Shown: one piece after another, positions 41,311 through 54,601 of the stretch | Numbering within the stretch: the stretch's first letter is position 1 | Layout: the number at the start of each line of letters is the position of its first letter | Assembly (NCBI RefSeq): GCF_027596085.1 | Contig: NC_072459.1 | Location: forward strand, 21,033,055 to 21,097,054 | Reading direction: 5' to 3' | DNA from: Anoplopoma fimbria | Taxonomy: Eukaryota > Chordata > Actinopteri > Perciformes > Anoplopomatidae | Length of the DNA stretch: 64,000 nucleotides | Made by a program: the position numbers and the translations under genes | Notes under the pieces: generated by a model | Databases searched by the model: none | What the model was told of the DNA's origin: nothing | What the model saw: only the letters and a program-made list of their open reading frames with translations

Positions 41311-42066
41311 ACAAATCAACATTTCGTTGATTTCAACCATACAGAAACCAAAGTGTAAAAATGCCAACACTCTGATTTACAGGGGGGTCATGTGTCTGAC
41401 TATTTCCTGGCTGGGACCAGTGACTTCCTGGAATTTCTGCTGGATTCCTAGCAAGTGATCCTGGTGTTTTTTGTACGAAACTAAACAAACAAGAAAAAAA
41501 TTATATTAGTAGGTAGGTGGATTTTGTTCTTTTTTTAACAAAGCCAGGGCATCTGTTTTTCTCCTGTTCGCACTCATAATGCTGAACTTAAGCTAGTGGC
41601 GGTAGCGTCGTATTTACCGTACAGACATAACACAAAATGTCAGACTATCCTTTTGATGTTTGACAGCGGTGATAAATGTTGGTTATTGGGATGAGGATAA
41701 AGCTGATGTGTAAGAAGAAAAATGCATGCAATTACTTTCTACTCTCTGCCTCTCACTTTGTCTTGCGTAGAAAACAATACTCCAAACAGTATTGGGCGCA
41801 ATTAGCAAAAACAAATCCTTAACTGTTTCATGGAAGTGATCCCGAGGCATGATACAATGTGAAAATTAGCAGCATGTATCTTTTCTTCTGGCACAAGCTC
41901 AATACCCCTCCAATACATTCCAGTGGACCCGAGCTACGTTGAACGAGCCGGTTTACAAGGATTCATTTCTTAGTCAATCCTGCAACAGATGGATGTAAAT
42001 GATCTACATCTTGCACACGCAGCCAGCACATTCACACATGAGAAATGCCCTCCCACAATACACAGA

Positions 42067-42068
<2 letters not shown>

Positions 42069-42127
<59 letters not shown>
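42069..42127 (+). repeat. (CT)n microsatellite
   Basis: About 29 uninterrupted TC units. Confidence 0.97.
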
Positions 42128-42130
<3 letters not shown>

Positions 42131-42544
42131 CCCCCATTAAAGCAAAGATCTCTACAGCAAATGATTGAGAGATCTAATTATGAAGTCAGGGGAAACATCC
42201 AGTAGTTCACTACCAGTATTTATTACCTGTAGTGGTGCTGCTCAATAGGGGCGACCTACAACATATAGAGCAAATTAATGCAATATGGATTCAGAGCTTC
42301 TGGGCTTAAAAAGCTGGGATGACAAGTTTGAGAAAGATGCACGCATGCATAGAGTTGGGATTTTTCTTTTTGTTTTATATTTTCATCTCCAGCCAAACAC
42401 TAGTCCTCTGACTGCAAAGGTATTGTTGCAAGGCACACTCAATTTCGTGAGCAACATTTGTAGTTAGATTATTAATTAAGTAACATAAATTCAACATTTT
42501 GTAATGTACTTTGCGGTTTACACATGTTGCTCATTTATTCCGGT

Positions 42545-42838
42545 TTAAAGGGGCAGTGTGTAAGAATAAGCGGCATCTAGGGGTGAGGTTGCAGACTCCA
42601 ACCCTTCGGTTACACCCCTCCACCTACATCCTCTTTTCCTATGGTGGACTTTAGGTAAGGTTAAAAAAAAGCGAAAGCCTCTCTCTAGAGCCACTATGTG
42701 GTTAGAAACATTGTGGGGGAAATATTGAGGACCTGCTCCCTATGTAAGTCAACGAAAACAATTCAGAACAATTTGATTCAGGTGATTATACACTCATGAA
42801 AGCAAAGTAATGAATATTATATTCCATTTGCCCTTTAA
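42545..42838 (+). mobile_element. TTAA-flanked miniature transposon
   Basis: Same family as 14029-14408: TTAAAGGGGCAGTGTGTAAG at the left, a GGCATCTAGGGGTGAGGTT core, and TTTGCCCTTTAA at the right. Non-autonomous. Confidence 0.75.
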
Positions 42839-42899
42839 CTTAACTAATTTACTCTATTTCCCCATTGGTCCTTTCAGCACTGAAGTGTAGTATAGATTT

Positions 42900-42960
42900 T
42901 CTAAACCAGGGGTTCTCAACCTTTTGTAATTTCAGGCCCACTTTAGAAAAGTGTAAATAT
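42900..42960 (+). mobile_element. hAT-type terminus fragment
   Basis: CCAGGGGTTCTCAACCTTTTG is the familiar start of hAT-class non-autonomous elements. I could not locate the partner end. Confidence 0.4.
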
Positions 42961-45900
42961 GTGTTGCCACATATGAGCCGTTATAACCAAAATCAATAGT
43001 CTTCTTACCCTCACCCACCACTCCTTGCATTACGAATCAACATTTAAAGTATATTGTATTATATTTTCCTCACCTTCTACTGCTGCAGGCTTGTCTCGTA
43101 CATCACTTTGTCGTTTCAAGAACACTGCACTCTAGGGAACGTTATCTAGCTTACAGACACAAAACAGGTTTGTCTCTACGTGGTGATATTGAAACATACC
43201 AAATTATGCTTTTATTTGGAAATTTTGTTTTTGTTTTCTGAATAGCTTTTTTAAAATAAACAACATTAGCATAGCAGACCATTTGCTTCTGCACCACCAA
43301 TGGAAGAAAGCCATGCCAAAAAACAAGCGGGTAATCAATGGCCCTACAGGATTTGACACTAACAACAATATTTTTCTGTATTCATATTTATATATATATA
43401 TGTTTTGGCAGTTTAAATAATGAATGCTGCCATACTTACCGACATAGTAAGCTTTTAAAATACATTTTTAGTGACAAATACAAGTGAAAAATAACTTTGA
43501 AAAGATTTTCCTGCCAAGGTTTTGCTGTTGAGGCTTTCAGGTAATTTCACTCAGTAAGGAAGCCACCGTCTTTCTGTCCCAACTCCTCAGCCACACTTTC
43601 CCCAGGCCCCTTCATTGCCATTTCCCATCCATTCTCCAAGATCCACTCCGGATGACCCTCCTTTCCCCATTCACCTGACTGCCCCGCTCATCTGCACACC
43701 TGTCCTCACTTCCCTCATCAGCTGTGCAGTTTCCTATTACAATACCAGACTATAAACTGCAGCAGAAAGACAGATACGCATAAAAAAAAGAGAGTTACAA
43801 ACATTTTTTTTAAAAGTAGCCACATGTTGTGAAGCAATGCTAAATTAAATGGAGCAGTTTACATTGTGCGTGCTGATGTCGAGTTTGGTTGTCGGCACTC
43901 TGCACGTTGCCCATTTGGTTTTGCATTTGCAGTGTTAGACTGACCGCGAGAGAGAATGATGTCAGATGACGGAGGCAGAGGTGAGATGAATCTGAACGGA
44001 CAAATGAAAGCTGATTGCATCTGCAGTAAAATGATTGGCAGCCTGACAAGAAGCTGCCTTTTGTCACCTCTGGGTATTCCCTTCAATTTTACTTGCCGCT
44101 ACTCATTTACAGGGTGGCTGCAAAATGTCCTATTTTATTTTGTTTTTACCAATGTCACTCTGCGATTCTTGCAAATGCAGTGGACGTGATAAAAGGAGAT
44201 GACACATGCTACTGAAGTCCTCAGCAAGCCCAAATGGAATGTGTTGACATATTCCCAACACTTCTGTTGTGCATAAATCAAGAATATATTAAGAGAGATA
44301 CTCGGCATTTAGTCAGTTTGGAGAGCATTGTCTTTTTTCAGCCTTTCCAAAAAAACTAAAATAGAAGAGCTAGCTGCTCTAACGTAAACTATAAGCGTTA
44401 GCACACCTGGCTAACTAACTTATTACTTTCACTAGAGACGTTAGCCCAGCGTTATTTCCAACTACATGGAACTTATCATTAGCTATCAGCTTTAATTTTC
44501 TTATTAAAAATACCTGTACAGGACTAAAGCACCCACCCTTTGGGGGCCAAAGTATGTCAGAGTGTCGGCTAACGTTAGCGACTCTGTCCTCCTTACATTC
44601 CAGCAACTCCAGCCAAAGTAGGGTCACATTTGCCAACTTTTTTGTTCCTCATCTTCAAATCCTGTAAAAGTGCATACTGTGTGAAATATTGATACAAATA
44701 TTAAAGCAAAAATCTAACCACTGCATTTCCTAGGAAGCAATATGTTTCTTTTATAGTGAGCTCCGAAACCAATCATTAATGACATTTTTATTTTAAAAAC
44801 TGTACTGTAATACTTGGGCTAGCCAGCTCAACACTGCAATACAAGGAATAGGGTGTTTCTTTTTTCCCATGTCCTCAGCTGTAAACGTTTAAACGGGGCT
44901 GGCACACGTTTGGTAAACAAAGTTTTAGGTGCCTTGAGGAGCATTAGCTTCATTGCAGCCCACTGCTCCTCCGGGATTAAATTAGAAATAATTTCCCCAG
45001 CTAAAATAACTTGATTGAGATTAAATGCTTGGAAACAGTCAGCATTTTTAACTTTGTACTTAAAGCAATGAGATGCTAAAAAATGAGATGCTTGTTTTTT
45101 TTCTCCTTTAACCATAACCCTGAAGACTCATTGTTTAAAAAACGACTGCACATTTTAGGTGGTAAATCTTCCACTGTTATCATTTCAAAGTGCTTAATGT
45201 AGAGCAGAAAGCTTGAAAGCTGATAACAAAGAGAAAATAAATATACCACAATTACACAGCACACAATACATTTTTAGCCTACTATGTTTTGGTTGTTTAT
45301 TTGACTACATAAATTTTCCTCTTCCCGGTATCATTATTGTGATTCAACATTATCATTATTACAACAGAGTCCGGAGGAAAAAGTAATAAGGAATTAGCCT
45401 TAAATGGATTGGAGAAATCTTGTAGTGTGTCAGCACTTCCCACCAGATGTGTTGTGTTTATCCCTGGAGAAAGTGGTGACAGCCAGAGTGATTGATGCCT
45501 ACTATTTTACACTGCTCCCTTGGTGGGTAACAGGATTTAAGCTTAGCTTCATCTTTTTGCTCATCAGTCATTGTAAAAAGCAAAAGCAATTAGCAAAAAA
45601 AGGAGAACTGGGAGCAAAGGAAAGTGAAAATAAATGTTGATTACTCTTATGTTTTGTAACAACTTTCTTAAAAGTGTGTGTTGGACCCCTAAAAGCTTGT
45701 CTATGTTGTGTTAAATGCTTTCTAATTTTCCTATAACATCCATTGACAATCTTTAAAGGCTGCACAAACCAATATCTGCACTGACTTTCCCCTGTTGGCA
45801 TCCTTAATGATCATCGCTGCATTGCTGTCTTCAGTACATTATTTATGTAATTGTCTTTCAAAATCCAGGCACTGCCAATAAGTGTAGGAAGCAGTATCAT

Positions 45901-46539
45901 TTTAACCAGAGAGTTGTTAAGGTAATACACTGAAGAACTGTTTTCAAGTTAGGTAGAATTTAAGACTCAAAAATCACATACAAAGCAAGAAATAATTTAC
46001 TTCCTGGCGACATACAAAAGAAAATTCTCAGACAATCCTGTGTTATTACGTAGGGAATTTTAATTAAAAAAAACCTTTGTGTTCGTACCACCAGGAAGAG
46101 CATGTCTCTGAATTTGTTAGGTTCATTTTTGGAATAGGTTAGATTAAGAAATGATCAATTAGTCGATTATAGAATATTTATTTATTTTATTTGGTTATTG
46201 TTCATTTTATTGGTTCAATTTGTTCAGATGATCATGGTCTCAAGAGGATGCATTTTACTGACATTGGGGACTTGGTGATCCTTTAATGTTCATTTAGTGA
46301 CCACAACAGGTCAAAATTTCAGTAGAGAAATATCTTAAATTCTAGTCGATGGATAACCAAAATATTTTTATATTTAGATAGATAGATTTTGGTCGTTTTC
46401 TCTAGCCACACCATGAGGTGTCTGTGTTTTCATCTTGCAACTTTAATCCTTCCACAAGTGTGTTTTCAGTTAATGAAAATAACATTTTGGTTGCCTAAAG
46501 ATGTCTTATTTAGCATTCGGTTATACTTGGCTCCAACCT

Positions 46540-46690
46540 TATCGTGCCTCTTCTGGTTGACAAGACAACCAAAAACTAAGATGGTGGCTGCCAAGATGTC
46601 AAACTCTAGGCTTCAAGGCACAGTCCACAAACCAATGGGGGAAGTTGCGGTGACTACGTCTACTTCTTGCATACAGTATATGGGATGATG
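46540..46690 (-). mobile_element. Miniature transposon, TGACGTCACCCATTGGTTTG family, - orientation
   Basis: Read on the minus strand it gives CACCGCAACTTCCCCCATTG, GGTTTGTGGACTGTGCCTTG and a GGCAGCCACCATCTTAG segment, matching 36612-36710. Confidence 0.6.
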
Positions 46691-47814
46691 TAGCTCTTGC
46701 CATGGGTATGCACTCTTTCTAAAGTGGAATTAAATTCACGTAACCATACCCCCCATCCCCCCCCAAAAAACCAACCTGCATCCCACTTGATTTCACACAT
46801 ATCTGATGAAAGCTATGATCTATAATAAGTAGGAATTTCTTTTGTTCAAGCTTTACGTTTCACAAACTGCCAAATTACGGAAAAGGAGACAGGAGCTCAA
46901 AGCACTTCCATTCTGCTATTATTGAAATTGAATTCTTAAATACATTTTCAGAGAAACATGTTGATATTTTTAATATTGTTGTTAGTATAAGTGAAGCCAA
47001 ACATGGATCCTCAAATAATGTTCTATAGCCTACCCTTGACATTTTCAAAATGAACATTCATTTCAACAATTATGTGAGTCACTTAGTCATCATGGTAGAA
47101 TGGTTAAACATAACTGAGTTAATGACCATGTAGCAGTCAAGTGTCATGCCAAGGCAGGCGGTCTCCGGTATTCAGGACAGGGCACATGTTTGACTAAAGG
47201 ATGGACCATTTCAGAGTTGTAAACATTAACATTCAAAATGTGTCCCAGTTTATTTCCCGTTGAAGTAAAAGGAACATACAAACGAAGAAAGGGTCATTAC
47301 ATCTTCGGTACAGCATTCCAATTTTGAATTGGTGCTATATTTTGGTGCCAGTTCTATTAAAGTTAATGGGGCAGGCATGGAAAGTCACGCTATAAACCAT
47401 CATATCTGTGTTGATTCACCTTTGACTAAAGATATTTAGAACATTAACCAAAAACACAGTTTATTATGTTGATTGTTGTTGTTTTTTCTCTCCACACCAC
47501 AGCAACATGTCTGTCTGTTACTTTCAGAGAGATTATAGAGACTTTTAACATTAGAGGGACTCTATGGTGTCCACAACTATTCCAGCTGGCTGCCGTTTAT
47601 TGAGGTAAAAAGTCCAGTATAGTAAGTGATAAAGTTCCAGATTTATATAGTTATATACAATTGAGAGATAGGTGCCACTTCCTGACAAGATTAGGAAGAT
47701 TGCTGGGGGGCTTCCTAGGATACACTGAACTCCTCTCTCTCCCCCTCTGCCTCTCCATCTGAATGCATTCATGTCCCATTAATGCATGTTACATACGGAG
47801 TCTTTGTGTTTTCT

Positions 47815-47995
47815 CGTCTCGCAGGTTTCCACGGATCATGGTCATACCTGGACCAGGGTCGTGCCAAGGGTCCCCTTTTCCAATGCAAGGGACAAAGGGC
47901 AGAGGATATCGTATGATGCACAGATTGTTAAACCCCCTGAGGCAAATGTGTGATATTGGGCTGTACAAATATAAATTGAATTGAACTGAATCTAA
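47815..47995 (+). mobile_element. L2-type LINE 3' end
   Basis: CAGAGGATATCGTATGATGCACAGATTG, CCCCTGAGGCAAATGTGTGATATTGGGCTGTACAAATATAAATTGAATTGAA: same family as 27385-27615, truncated, with a TTGAA tail. Confidence 0.7.
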
Positions 47996-49833
47996 TTGTT
48001 AACCTCTTTGATTCTCAATAGTTCCTGATTGTCAAAGGAGACTGATTGCAGCTAGTCATTTTTACTTTAATCTAAACTCCAACCACTGCCATTAGATTAA
48101 ATAAGTGGATACGTAAATGACTAATCAGTAGTCAATTAAAGATGACTGATTGAAGGTCAGCTCCATGACCCTAAAGTGGAATCGGCAGATGTGGATAACT
48201 AAAACATATTGATGATATACGCTCCTGTTTGACCCAGGGTGGCATTTAGAGATGATGTGCTTTGACAATGAGGAACATAACAAAGGTGCTTGGGCAAACG
48301 TGCACACTTGAATCACACGCATCACATTGCTTTCATAACATTTTATGGAAGGATTTGACAATTTGTTTTGGGACACTACTTTCCGAGGTCAGTGAGACCC
48401 GTGTATTTCAGGTAGTTGCCTTTATCAAACATTACAGAGAACATTTAAATAAAACGAGTAAGACGTTTTTTGATGTCTGAAATGGTGACCAGCTGGGAGA
48501 TGATTGGGGGAAAATCTGATTTGATCGGAAGCTTGAAGCCCGCCATTATCTGTCTCACATACACATATGCAGAGCTTCTTTGGTTTTGCACTGAGGTATT
48601 GAGTTGTAAAGATGTGATGTGTGTACAACTTTGTGTTCATGTTTGTTTGTGTGGGTTTGCTCTAACCCTGCTGTGTGTATCTGCATCTGAATGTAGTCCA
48701 AGTCTAATTTCCTCCATCTCTTTTCGACCCTGACATTAGGAGGAATCAAGTCATTTGGAGAAGCTCACAAAACCTTGTGATCATAAAGATTAAGAGTTAG
48801 AGAGACTGATCTCTGGACAGCTGTTTTTGTTGAGAAGTAAGCCCTTGTGGAGGGAAATTTGGTGTTTGCGGTACCAGCAAAAGGGAGTGGTTCTTGGAAA
48901 ATTATCGATGCTGAAGTAAAATCAGTTCTTCCTCTCCTCTTCCGTGATTGGGGAATCCATTTGTCAAACATGACCTTGTTTTTGACATTCACATTTTAAC
49001 CACTTAGACCACAGCCATGCTAGGGATTCCCATAGGCTGCACTTAAGCACACGGTGATTTTAGCTAACATCAACATGCTAAGATACTGATGTATAGCAGG
49101 TAATGTTAATGCAGTTAAACATATTAGCTATGCATGTTAGCATGCTAACATTAGCTGAACTGATCATAGCGCTAGATGAAAAGTAAATGGATCCCAAGAG
49201 CTATGCCGCTATCATGGCTATTTAGCATGGGTATAAACTGTTGCATTGTGAAGGTCTGATGTTCTTCAGTACAACTTTTTCAACGTGATCTTACAGAAAT
49301 ATGTGAAATTACCTCTTAACAGTGCATTACGTGGTGGTGGAAAGTAATGGGTTAAAATGACGTCTCCGCACCACGGAAACAATGCCAATGGAAAGTCAAT
49401 AGAATATTTTACTTGGTGTACATGTGAATAAAACACATCAACGTGAATATTCTCAGAGCTAGTGAAATAGTAATAACAATTGAAAAAGACTACTTTCGGT
49501 GGGCGAGACCAGCGTTCGTGTCCCAAAGTGCTTTTGAGTTATTGTGAAGTTCCTGGTGATGTTTGTGATTTGTGTATGTAGTTTACTTTAAGCCCCAGTT
49601 TTTAAGCCCAATGATGATGTTTTTCCTAAACCTAAAAATCGTTTTGTTGCCTAAACCTAAAATCATATTGTTTTTTGTTGTGGCAGAATGTAATGCGCCG
49701 TTAAAAGGTCGTGGTCTTTCACATATTTTTGTAAGACCACCTTTAATTTTTTTAACATTCATATGTGGCTATTTGCAGCCATTATCCGTAATGCCGTTCC
49801 TTTTATTTGGCAATTGGACTACACATAGTAGAC

Positions 49834-50452
49834 CAGTGGTACCCAACCTCTTTTGGCCTGTGACCCTTTAAAAGGACTCAATGTATACTTTGGACCCATA
49901 AAATGTTATGGCCTTGGTGTGAACATGAAATATCAGCAGGTCAACTAAAGAGGTATTTTTGTATATCTAGTATTCTAAAGGTATAATTTGCAACAATTTA
50001 CTTCAAAAACAAAGTAAAGACTGATGTGAAAATAATCCCTCTCAATCATCACTTATGATCCACTAGAAGTGTGTGGCGGTGTCTGGATCTATAGAGACTA
50101 TAGATTTTGCTGTTTTCTGGGCTGTTCTGGGCATAAAGACCCCAGTCAATAAGCAAGGTGTGCAGCTTGTTTTCATTCCCAGGTCACACACCGCTGCTTT
50201 GTCTCACCCATCGCCGTACCAAGGTTTACAGACCTCACAGGCCAGAAACAGACACATTTTTAACGCTGTGTTTACAAACAGCAACCAACAATTTGATTAC
50301 ATTTTATAATTTTAAAGTTAAAGAAATTCAGAAAGAAATCCACAAAAAAATACACTTCATGTAATGGATTTTTTTACCCCTTTAATCTTGTGACGGCTTA
50401 GATTTACCGTGGTACCCATTCGGAGCCCCAACCCTAAGGTTGGGAAACAGTG
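49834..50452. mobile_element. 619-bp hAT-like miniature transposon with target-site duplication
   Basis: Begins CAGTGGTACCCAACCT and ends AGGTTGGGAAACAGTG, imperfect inverted termini. It is flanked by TAGTAGAC (49826-49833) and TGGTAGAC (50453-50460), an 8-bp duplication with one mismatch, as expected for hAT elements. It encodes no transposase. Confidence 0.85.
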
Positions 50453-51059
50453 TGGTAGACATTATCCTATGTCCAATGACTCATGGGGGGGACACCAGAA
50501 TGCACAAACAAAAGAAAGTCACAGCGCTAACAGTGTTGACAACCCAAAAATAATCTACTGTTTGACTGAATCACGGAAATGCCCAAAATGCCAAATGTTG
50601 TTTTTCTTCCAACTGTTCTTGTCGAAAGCTTTTGCTGCACTGATTATTCATAGTTAAAAAAATTGAGAATATAACCGTGTATTTATTGATTGCTTTTGGT
50701 TTGGCATATTGCGGTCTTCAACCTGTCTTTGCTTGTAGACATTGTTTTCTCACTCTATACTTTTTGATTCATTGACCTGATAGCTTAAACACACACTGGA
50801 GCATCAGCTTCCCCTCTGTTCATTCATACCACGTGTTGCTGCTTAATGAGCTCCTCAATCATGCTGCAAAATAAAAACCAACATGTCCATCCTACACAGT
50901 TTGAGAAGTGCTCAGTTAGCTTTAGATAAGGGGGAAGTTTATTCACTGTCTACGCACATCACGTCTGAGTCAGACAATGAAAAAAACACAAAGCGTGGCC
51001 CACAGGATGTATTCACTTTAATGTGAGGCTGGTGGAAGTGGGGAGGAGCGAGCAGAGAG

Positions 51060-51221
51060 ACTTTATAAGAGCAAACGGAGACCTTCGCTCAGGACCAACG
51101 CAGAAGAAATTGCAGAACAAAACACATCTTCTTTTTTTTCTCCTTTTGGTTTGAGGCTCTTTGGCTCCTGCATGCGTCCGGACCTGCGTTGACTTTGGTT
51201 GTGTTGAGCCCTCAGGTGACG
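51060..51221 (+). promoter_or_regulatory. tac4 TATA box and 5'UTR
   Basis: A TATAAG box at 51064-51069 is followed about 25-30 bases later by sequence running without an obvious splice site into the ATG at 51222. The transcription start is inferred near 51093. Confidence 0.6.
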
Positions 51222-51365
51222 ATGGAGGCTCTGAAGTTCGCCGTGGTGTTGTCGGTGGTCGTGTTCGTGCAGGTGTTCGGCTCGCTGGGGAGCCCGCTGT
51301 CCAACGAGGAGGAGGACGGGGAGATCTGGACGGTGGAGAACTGGCAGGTAAAGAGATTGATTCAT

Positions 51366-51408
<43 letters not shown>

Positions 51409-52546
51409 CTCTATAGTGGATCTATAGAGGAGTATATTTGCATGCATGTTTTGAGAAAATTATATGCAGAGAAAAATGCAAAAAATGCCTTTGACATAAT
51501 AATCCAAACATATTTGTTTAATGCATGTTTTGAGTTTAAAATTACATTACATATGCAGAGCAAAAAAAGTGCATATCATTCAAAAAATGACAGGCTACCA
51601 TTGCAAACCATGACTAAATCAAAAATAATCCAAATAAGATATAAGGTTTTTTAAGCTGTTTTGACACTTTAATAATTCCTCTGATTGGAGTGGAAGTTAA
51701 TATTACAGTTAATATTACTTCTAATTGTGCACCAAGTCAGCCTATTTCTTCTAACATTTAACATGGCATTTATCAGTTTGTATACACTATTGGGTGAAAC
51801 AAGCGTTCAGATGAGGAATAAGATTCAATCTGAAAAACAAAGAAGCCTCCCCTCATTAAAACCAGTTTGTTCTAGGTACTTAAATCTGGCACTGGTGTTT
51901 CAACCCCGGTCCATTGCATCAAATCCCTCTGCCCTCAAGGGTTGCCAAGTGATTTAGCTGAATCAAGCAGAAGACAATTTAAAAAAAAAAAAAGAAAATA
52001 AGTAAAGAAGGAATTTTTGAATATTTCACACAGTTGAAAAGTGGAAAGGGGATATCGGCTCAATAGCTTTTAGCATATAAAGTCAAGGGCATAGTGGACA
52101 CACAAAGTCAGAGGTCATTAAAAAATCAGTTTGAAAATCTTAAGTTATTTGTGATTTATGTTCAATTCTAGGCAAAGAAAGTTTTCAGATAGCTGATAAC
52201 TGAAGGCAATGAGTTTATCGCAATGTTTCTCTCATCTGGATTTTGAGAGCTGGAGAGAACGTTTCAGAACGTAAAGTTAAACTGAAACTGTAATTGTGAG
52301 GGAAAAGGGGACAGAGGTAGGGTTTTGGATAGTGATGGGGGTGGGGGGAAGGGGGAAGGGGGGTTCATGTCCTCCCAACAGTGCTCTGCTTATAGTTAAT
52401 TCAAATACTTTTAAATAGGCTAATTACATCCTCAGTTTCAGCACCATGGACAGCACCAGTGCAGCAGACAGCAGGGGAAGGATTAATGACACCAGGAATT
52501 TCCTGGATTTCAAAACGTTCCTGTACAAAATGTTACGATGACTCAC

Positions 52547-52645
<99 letters not shown>

Positions 52646-53313
52646 AGGGCTACCCGCTAGAGAGAGGAATAACCATCCGGCTGGCAGACCTCATTAAGCG
52701 GTCCAAGGCACAGCAGTTCCACGGCCTGATGGGAAGAAGCTCGGGTAAACAAAGCAAATAAGCAAACACATAACTTTGATTTGTTGGAATATTTACGGAA
52801 TTGTTATTGTATTGAAACTTGAAACTGAAACTTGTAGTTTTTCCATTTTAGGTGCATCCCAACCCGTTCGACTGGGCAAGAAAAGTGAGTCTAATTAAAC
52901 CACATGGAAGACAATAGTGTTACCACCAGTTTTAATAATAATAAAGTTTCTTTTGAGTTTGATCTTTTTCCCCCACCTATTCTGTCTCTCTTCAGCAGGA
53001 AATAAAGGGGAGATGTTTGTTGGACTCATGGGCAGAAGGAGTTTAGGTGGAGGTAATGCGAATTCCTTTATGGGATTTTAAAAATGCTACTCGCATGCAG
53101 TAGGAACGAGAAATCTTTTCATTTCATTTTGTGCTTGAACGTGTCAGATCTGTATATTGTTCATTGTTTGTGTAATCATTTTATTCTTCATGCCACCATC
53201 CACTCAAGCATTTTCGCTTGAGGAAATGCCTCATTAGTGTCAACTCCTGATTCTAATATTTTTCTCTTTTTTTTCCAGATGTGGAAGAGGAATGGAATTC
53301 TGACTCTTACTAA
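51222..53313 (+). CDS. tac4: Tachykinin precursor 4 (two tachykinin peptides)
   Basis: Prepro-neuropeptide whose amidated products activate tachykinin (NK) receptors. Five coding exons: 51222-51347, 52648-52744, 52852-52884, 52999-53052, 53279-53313 (345 nt, 114 aa). A signal peptide spans about residues 1-22. Peptide 1 follows KR at 59-60: SKAQQFHGLM, residues 61-70, then the amide-donor Gly71 and a single Arg72. Peptide 2 follows KKR at 84-86: NKGEMFVGLM, residues 87-96, then Gly97 and RR. The GEMFVGLMGRRSL block and the order of the two peptides point to tac4 rather than tac1 or tac3. The small exons with phase 1 introns around each peptide match tachykinin genes. It is convergent with kat7, its neighbour in human too. 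The exon 2 acceptor is preceded by a long TG repeat instead of a pyrimidine tract. Confidence 0.92.
51369..51406 (+). repeat. Poly(T) run in tac4 intron 1
   Basis: About 37 consecutive T residues, 22 bases after the exon 1 donor. Confidence 0.97.
52551..52646 (+). repeat. (TG)n microsatellite abutting the tac4 exon 2 acceptor
   Basis: About 46 TG units run directly into GCGCAG, so the whole pyrimidine-tract region of the 3' splice site is TG repeat. Confidence 0.97.
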
Positions 53314-54601
53314 AGATGAAAAATAAAACTAAGAAAATATCACCATAATCAAAGCTGAGATTCAACTGCAGTGTCTGTGTATAATTCAGTCCTATGTTGT
53401 TGATCAACAGGACACAGTCTGACCACGACGGAAGGTCAACACACCAGTTCCCTGACATTTATTTTATCTGCTGCAAATCACTTTAATCATCGCCTATCCA
53501 TCACTATAATCTATATTGTTATCAATAATATTCAGTCATATTTGAATCTATGTACATGTACGCCTTATGTCTTTTAAGGGAGTTTGCTTCTTTCTCGCCA
53601 AATCTATTAAAGCTGATACCATGAGCTAAGTGTGTCTTTATTCTGTGTTACCACTGTAAAGAATAATGGAGATGAATTGCAGTTAGTGAGTGCAATTGCT
53701 TTTCTTAATTGCTGAGGAAAAAAAAGTCATGCTATAATAAAGTTGCAGCTTAATAAAACATTTTGTTCACACATAGTTGTCTGTGCTTGCTTTTGCTCTG
53801 AATTAATACATATTTACCCATTTATATTACATTGGAGGACAATAAATCTTCTGCATGAGCTATTTCCTTACTTCTAATTAATTTACAATACATTTGGGAA
53901 ATTATGCCTCCATCATATCTCTTAAAGGGGCACCCCAGTGATTTGGTGTTCAACTGTCCAAATTATTTGGGGAATGTCAAAAGAACAAAAAAAGAAGTCA
54001 TAAATGAAGCAGCAGAGACATTTAGTCAGTGGTGTGGGTCAAACTTCAAAAACACTGGATCCAACAATTCCCATAATGCAACTCAACAGCAGCTCTTGGC
54101 CTCGTAAACACCAACGGCAAACTCCACGTCCGGAGTTTTCAACGTGCGCTTTCTGTTAGAAATGTGTCATTAAGCAAGAGCTGAGGTTACCCTGATGACA
54201 TCACTATGACGTCATCGGGTTTGTTTTCTCAGGCTTGACAAAGCTCCTCTGTAGCCACAGAAGCTATTACACAGCTGGTTTCCCAGGCCAAGTAGTATGC
54301 CCCATGATGAGTCAACTGACCATTATATGTGAAACTGGTGGAGTTCCCCTTTAACTATAGTGCCTTTGCAAGTTTTAGCACATTGATTACAAAGTACTTG
54401 ACCATTTTCCATAGTATACCCAAAGTTTTTCATTTTCTATCGATTAATGGACTATGTAGGTGCAAACATGCACCAACAAGGATGGTTTTGAAAAAAACGA
54501 CATGACAGTACCAAATCTTTGTCTTTAAAAAATAAGGGCCTCAGTAGAAAATGTGTCCAGCTATCACCTCAACCTTGATTATCTCAAATAAGTTTCAAGT
54601 C

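Larger units (their letters stand above)
38008..51060. other. 13-kb intergenic region without a recognised gene
   Basis: I see no splice-linked coding exons. The region holds repeats: the hairpin at 40170, miniature-element pieces near 41215-41300 and 42545-42838, (CT)n at 42069, an L2 tail at 47815, the TGACGTCACCC element at 46540 and the hAT-like element at 49834. The longest reading frames are under 100 codons and look like nothing known. Confidence 0.5.

Noticed and set aside
44828..45264. Overlapping minus-strand frames of 95 and 62 codons
   Set aside because: No splice partners, no recognisable motif, AT-rich intergenic context.
51013..51447. 144-codon minus-strand reading frame with a poly-Lys run
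   Set aside because: Antisense of tac4 exon 1 plus the poly(T) run of intron 1.
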